From: Clostridia bacterium
Lineage (GTDB): Bacteria; Bacillota; Clostridia; Lachnospirales; Lachnospiraceae
NCBI GenBank assembly: GCA_910575625.1
Contig: CAJTFD010000012.1
Location: forward strand, 62,001-126,000
Length of the DNA: 64,000 nucleotides
Reading direction: 5' to 3'
Below, piece by piece: positions 61,397 through 64,000 of this stretch. The position numbers and the translations under genes were made by a program. How positions within the stretch are numbered: position 1 is the first letter of the stretch; the number at the start of each line of letters is the position of its first letter. Under the pieces are notes generated by a model, which saw only the letters and a list, made by a program, of their open reading frames with translations, searched no databases and was not told the DNA's origin.

Positions 61397-61653
61397 ACAG
61401 GAATAAAAAGGGCATCATGCCAACAATCACAAGAGCGACATATAAGAGTGTCAAAAAATTCGACAGGCAGCAGTTTGAAAAGTTCTGTATGGACCTGTAT
61501 GAGTTTGGCTATGAGGACGGCAGGGAGAGCGTACCAGGCGTTGACCTCACAATGGTCTACGAGGTCATAGCCGGGACCAAAGGCATCGGCCCAAAGAAAC
61601 TAGAGGAGATAAAGGCGCGGCTCGAGCCGCTGTTCAAAAAGGAGCGGGGATGA
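61393..61653 (+). CDS. Small helical protein with HhH-like motif
   Basis: The 86-residue protein starts in an ATGA overlap. A helix-hairpin-helix-like segment, GTKGIGPKKLEEIKARL, near the C-terminus suggests DNA binding. The rest is helical with FDRQQFEKFCMDLYEFGYED. The end overlaps the next gene. Confidence 0.6.
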   Translation: MNRNKKGIMPTITRATYKSVKKFDRQQFEKFCMDLYEFGYEDGRESVPGVDLTMVYEVIAGTKGIGPKKLEEIKARLEPLFKKERG

Positions 61654-61895
61654 GATCAAAGAGAAAAGTATTCATGGACGCACTCCTCACAGCCATATTG
61701 GTGTGCATCGTTTGGCAGATACTGGAAATGGTATTTTATGGGAAAGTCCAGCCCCGCATCGTTGACGATGTGATCTGGATCATCCTCTGGAGGTACATAT
61801 ATTTGGCCGAACGGAGGAAAGCGGAGTTATACAAGGATATGGAAAAAGCAACGAAAAAGAGGATGGATACGGGATGGAGACAAGTGGACAGATAA
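61650..61895 (+). CDS. Small membrane protein
   Basis: The 81-residue protein starts in an ATGA overlap. It has one or two hydrophobic segments (ALLTAILVCIVWQILEMVFY and DVIWIILWRYIYL) and a basic C-terminal tail. Unassigned. Confidence 0.55.
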   Translation: MRSKRKVFMDALLTAILVCIVWQILEMVFYGKVQPRIVDDVIWIILWRYIYLAERRKAELYKDMEKATKKRMDTGWRQVDR

Positions 61896-62287
61896 GAGCA
61901 TTCCTGGATCTGCTCCGGGAGGCACAGTCGGGATACAACATAGCCAAGGCAAGAGAAATGGACGCTGAAAAGGAGACGCAGGATATCCTCCACTGGCTGG
62001 AGAACAATGAGGTCCCCCCTGTTGACGGGGACGGTGCCCTCCTGGTCTTAGGTGTTATCGGGATGATCCGCCGGGACAGGCGGGTCGCCAAGGATACAGC
62101 GACCATCATGAAACCCATCGCCGAGTGGACGAAGACCCACAAGTCCACGATGGACAGCCTGGGACAGTTATTAGGCGATGTGCGCAAAGCTGAGAAAGAT
62201 ACAGGGAAGAGACGTTACACGGACAGGACAGATATCATGATACAGATACTGGGAACGCCAGATGAAAAAAACAGGAAAGGAGCATAA
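61874..62287 (+). CDS. Hypothetical phage protein
   Basis: The 137-residue protein overlaps the previous gene by 22 bases. It is helical and starts METSGQIRAFLDLLREAQSG, with a hydrophobic central stretch (GALLVLGVIGMIRRDRRV). No family was recognised. Confidence 0.55.
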   Translation: METSGQIRAFLDLLREAQSGYNIAKAREMDAEKETQDILHWLENNEVPPVDGDGALLVLGVIGMIRRDRRVAKDTATIMKPIAEWTKTHKSTMDSLGQLLGDVRKAEKDTGKRRYTDRTDIMIQILGTPDEKNRKGA

Positions 62288-62290
62288 AAG

Positions 62291-62632
62291 ATGGATAACA
62301 TAAGAGCATTATCGTCTTTGGGCGACACAAAAGAATTGAGGAAACTGATCATAGAAAACCCGGACCTCCCACTGGTGGTATTTTGCGGAGAGGATTCTTG
62401 GAGCGGAGAATATGCCCATGAACAGGCAGATGTGACAAGGATAAGGATTGGAGAACTGACGCACTACCAAGGTAATTGGATGGAAAAAGAAGACTTCAGC
62501 AGAGAACTGGCAGAAATACTATGCAACGAAAAAGAGCATGATGATCTGTCCGAAAAAGAGTTTATAGAGATGGCCGATAAAAAGGTACGAGAAGCAGAGT
62601 TTATAAGGGCGATCACCATATATGTTGGATGA
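62291..62632 (+). CDS. Hypothetical phage protein
   Basis: The 113-residue protein starts after AAAGGAGCATAAAAG. An alpha/beta pattern is seen (PDLPLVVFCGEDSWSGEYAH), and the C-terminal half is acidic and helical. It overlaps the next gene as ATGA. The function is unknown. Confidence 0.6.
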   Translation: MDNIRALSSLGDTKELRKLIIENPDLPLVVFCGEDSWSGEYAHEQADVTRIRIGELTHYQGNWMEKEDFSRELAEILCNEKEHDDLSEKEFIEMADKKVREAEFIRAITIYVG

Positions 62633-63027
62633 AACGCAAGGTCATGATCAGTAAGAAAGAACAGGGTTGCGAAGAGTGCGTATGCCGGAGATGCCTGTAC
62701 TGGTGGTCGTCAAGATGCCCCTATGGCAGATGCTATGATGACCACCGGGCAAAAAAAGATCCGTACGACGCGGCGCACCCAGATGAACCACCAAGGACAA
62801 TGTGGAGCAACTGGGAGACCCAGCAGGCGTACTGGTGCCGGGGAGGCATATTTTACCCGGCCAGCTATTGCGGGCATTTCATAGAATACAAGGGGCAGCA
62901 GGTGAGGGAATGCCTAAAAGCACCGGTATCCGTATTCCAGGATGGATATATCCAGTGCAGCATAGTCGATAACATGGGATGCCAAGAATGTTATAAAGAG
63001 TTTAAAGACAGACAGGAGAGGAGATAG
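62629..63027 (+). CDS. Cys-rich phage protein
   Basis: The 132-residue protein has many Cys and Trp residues: GCEECVCRRCLYWWSSRCPYG, YWCRGGIFYPASYCGHF, and MGCQECYKEF at the end. The pattern suggests two or more metal sites. Proteins of this type are frequent in Lachnospiraceae phage early regions and have no known function. Confidence 0.7.
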   Translation: MKRKVMISKKEQGCEECVCRRCLYWWSSRCPYGRCYDDHRAKKDPYDAAHPDEPPRTMWSNWETQQAYWCRGGIFYPASYCGHFIEYKGQQVRECLKAPVSVFQDGYIQCSIVDNMGCQECYKEFKDRQERR

Positions 63028-63291
63028 ATGAGCAATGACCTGATCAGAAGGGAAAAAGTCCTTGAGGAGATAAGGAAACTGCTGAGGAGCCCATATGCGA
63101 ACGACCCGGATATAGGGGTGTGAATCCGGGATGCTATAACGACGGTCAGGGACTTATGCGTGAGGAGTGCACCTACTGCTTATGATGTGGGCAAGGTTGG
63201 TGACAGATTGGAAAGTTATCTGTTTGAAAAGTATTGTGTTGAAGGTGACACAAAGATTGAAGAAATCATAAAATCCGGTGGCATTGGATGA
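63028..63291 (+). pseudogene. Small phage gene interrupted by an in-frame TGA
   Basis: An ATG after GGAGAGGAGATAG opens a frame that stops at TGA 63121-63123 after 31 residues. The same frame then continues for 55 codons (ITTVRDLCVRSAPTAYDVGK and onward to IIKSGGIG) to a TGA at 63289. APTAYDVGKVGDRLES is a typical segment of small phage proteins, also seen as IAYDVDRVVGQLEE in the gene at 63551. The first stop is therefore probably a nonsense mutation. Read-through cannot be excluded. Confidence 0.6.
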
Positions 63292-63357
63292 AACCGGTGA
63301 GCATATGGACGGTGGATGGATAAACAGAAATGATAGTGGAGGATAGGAGAACAAGAA

Positions 63358-63528
63358 ATGACAAACTTAGAGTGGATCAAGAACATGGACACAGAACAGA
63401 TGGCAAAGGATATCCTCAGCCCATGTAGCCACTACGAATGTAGAGAGTGTAGGCTAAATGATGCCTGCATGGACAGGGAAAAAGCAACGGAATGGCTCAA
63501 AAAAGAGTATGAGGAAGGCGAAGGATGA
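63358..63528 (+). CDS. Small Cys-containing phage protein
   Basis: The 56-residue protein starts after GGAGAACAAGAA. It has four Cys (SPCSHYECRECRLNDACMDR) likely to bind a metal, and starts MTNLEWIKNMDTEQMAKDIL, a pattern shared by small phage proteins. The function is unknown. Confidence 0.65.
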   Translation: MTNLEWIKNMDTEQMAKDILSPCSHYECRECRLNDACMDREKATEWLKKEYEEGEG

Positions 63529-63550
63529 CAAATGGAGAAGGGGAAAGTAA

Positions 63551-63868
63551 ATGAGATTGGTCGACGCAGATGTAGAAAATGAAAGGTTATTGGATTTTAT
63601 CGCACAGAATGATATTGGGATACAGTATGCTATCGAGCATAAAGATATGACGATACTTGAAGATATATTTTTCGATTATTTTGACGGACAGGCGATCGCG
63701 TACGATGTGGATAGGGTAGTGGGACAGTTAGAGGAACACACCAGAGGATCCAGCAATATTGACTATAACAGGGCGATGATCGAGGCTATCGAAAACGTAA
63801 GATCCGGAGGCATCCGGAGGAGTGGAGGAGGCAGCAGGAGGCGGCTGGCAGAAGAGGCAGACGGATGA
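63551..63868 (+). CDS. Small phage protein related to the broken gene at 63028
   Basis: The 105-residue protein starts after GGAGAAGGGGAAAGTAA. It shares the AYDVDRVVGQLEE-type segment with the broken neighbour and ends with an Arg/Gly-rich tail (GGIRRSGGGSRRRLAEEADG). It overlaps the next gene as ATGA. Confidence 0.6.
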   Translation: MRLVDADVENERLLDFIAQNDIGIQYAIEHKDMTILEDIFFDYFDGQAIAYDVDRVVGQLEEHTRGSSNIDYNRAMIEAIENVRSGGIRRSGGGSRRRLAEEADG

Positions 63869-64000
63869 TCTACATGAACAAGGATTGTATGGAAGGGATG
63901 GCGGGATATCCAGACGGGTATTTCGACCTGGCAGTCGTCGACCCTCCATACTTCTCAGGCCCTGAAAAAAGAAAGTTTTATGGCCGGAAGATAAGTCCCA
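63865..64000 (+). CDS. Site-specific DNA methyltransferase (DPPY type), 3' end outside window
   Basis: The first 45 residues read FDLAVVDPPYFSGPEKRKFY near position 20, the motif IV of N6-adenine or N4-cytosine methyltransferases. In beta-class enzymes this motif lies close to the N-terminus, as here. It overlaps the preceding stop as ATGA. The rest is not visible, so the target base and site cannot be told. Confidence 0.8.
   Translation, partial: MIYMNKDCMEGMAGYPDGYFDLAVVDPPYFSGPEKRKFYGRKISP

Larger units (their letters stand above)
48739..64000. mobile_element. Prophage (or prophage-like element) inserted in cotJC, left end
   Basis: The cotJC frame stops matching the CotJC family at the GG of GGPDGE (48741). 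The stop of an outward-facing serine recombinase lies only 20 bp further on, at 48761. The following genes are of phage type: repressor, Cro-like protein, HUH replication protein, RNase H-like and HNH-like proteins, methyltransferases and many small overlapping rightward genes. The right end, with the other att site and the cotJC N-terminus, is outside the window. Structural genes are not yet reached. Confidence 0.85.

Overview
The window comes from an anaerobic, spore-forming Clostridia, most likely Lachnospiraceae. Pyruvate:ferredoxin oxidoreductase and NfnAB point to strict anaerobic metabolism. spoIIGA-sigE and the spore-coat gene cotJC point to sporulation. A threonine T-box, RlmH and the tepA-ftsK neighbourhood are typical of Firmicutes. 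No database search was possible, so family names rest on motifs, length and gene order.

Layout. (1) About 1-7150 is the right part of a mobile element: a primase-helicase cut by the window edge, small unknown genes, a Uma2 nuclease, a divergent XRE/HIRAN control region, a 680-bp non-coding stretch dense in perfect hairpins, and a sigma factor at the end. No integrase is visible. (2) About 7250-44900 is ordinary chromosome: MerR and WYL regulators, nfnAB, tepA-uppP-ftsK-rlmH, a phosphoesterase pair, Hpt and GGDEF signalling genes, tRNA-Pro, T-box-thrS, aroE/aroD, spoIIGA-sigE, trpS, queH, an ABC-F ATPase, a CcdA-like protein, Rrf2-bioY, PFOR, an NlpC/P60 hydrolase, a DUF445 protein, glgX and a Cu/Zn-SOD-like gene. 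(3) About 44907-64000 is the most interesting part. The minus-strand spore-coat manganese catalase gene cotJC is broken twice. Its last 27 codons (44907-45005) are separated from its middle (48283-48744) by a 3.3-kb element flanked by a 14-bp direct repeat. That element carries a chemoreceptor, a small ORF and a serine recombinase. The middle is separated from the missing N-terminus, which must lie beyond 64000, by a prophage whose own serine recombinase sits at the junction. Removing the small element between its repeats rebuilds the normal CotJC C-terminus in frame. This closely resembles the skin element of sigK and the SP-beta/spsM system, but with two different elements in one sporulation gene.

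The prophage runs from the serine recombinase through two homologous structured leader elements and a DUF4258/MqsA-type toxin-antitoxin pair. It then has an S24 repressor with a three-operator switch, and a long run of rightward, mostly overlapping early genes. These include an HUH replication protein, an RNase H-like protein, an HNH-like protein, a cytosine methyltransferase split into two ORFs and a second methyltransferase cut by the window end.

How it may fit together (inference): spoIIGA and sigE act in the mother cell, where cotJ genes and skin-type recombinases are normally expressed. Developmental excision of both elements could restore cotJC, followed directly by the SOD-like gene, giving a coat-located peroxide and superoxide defence.
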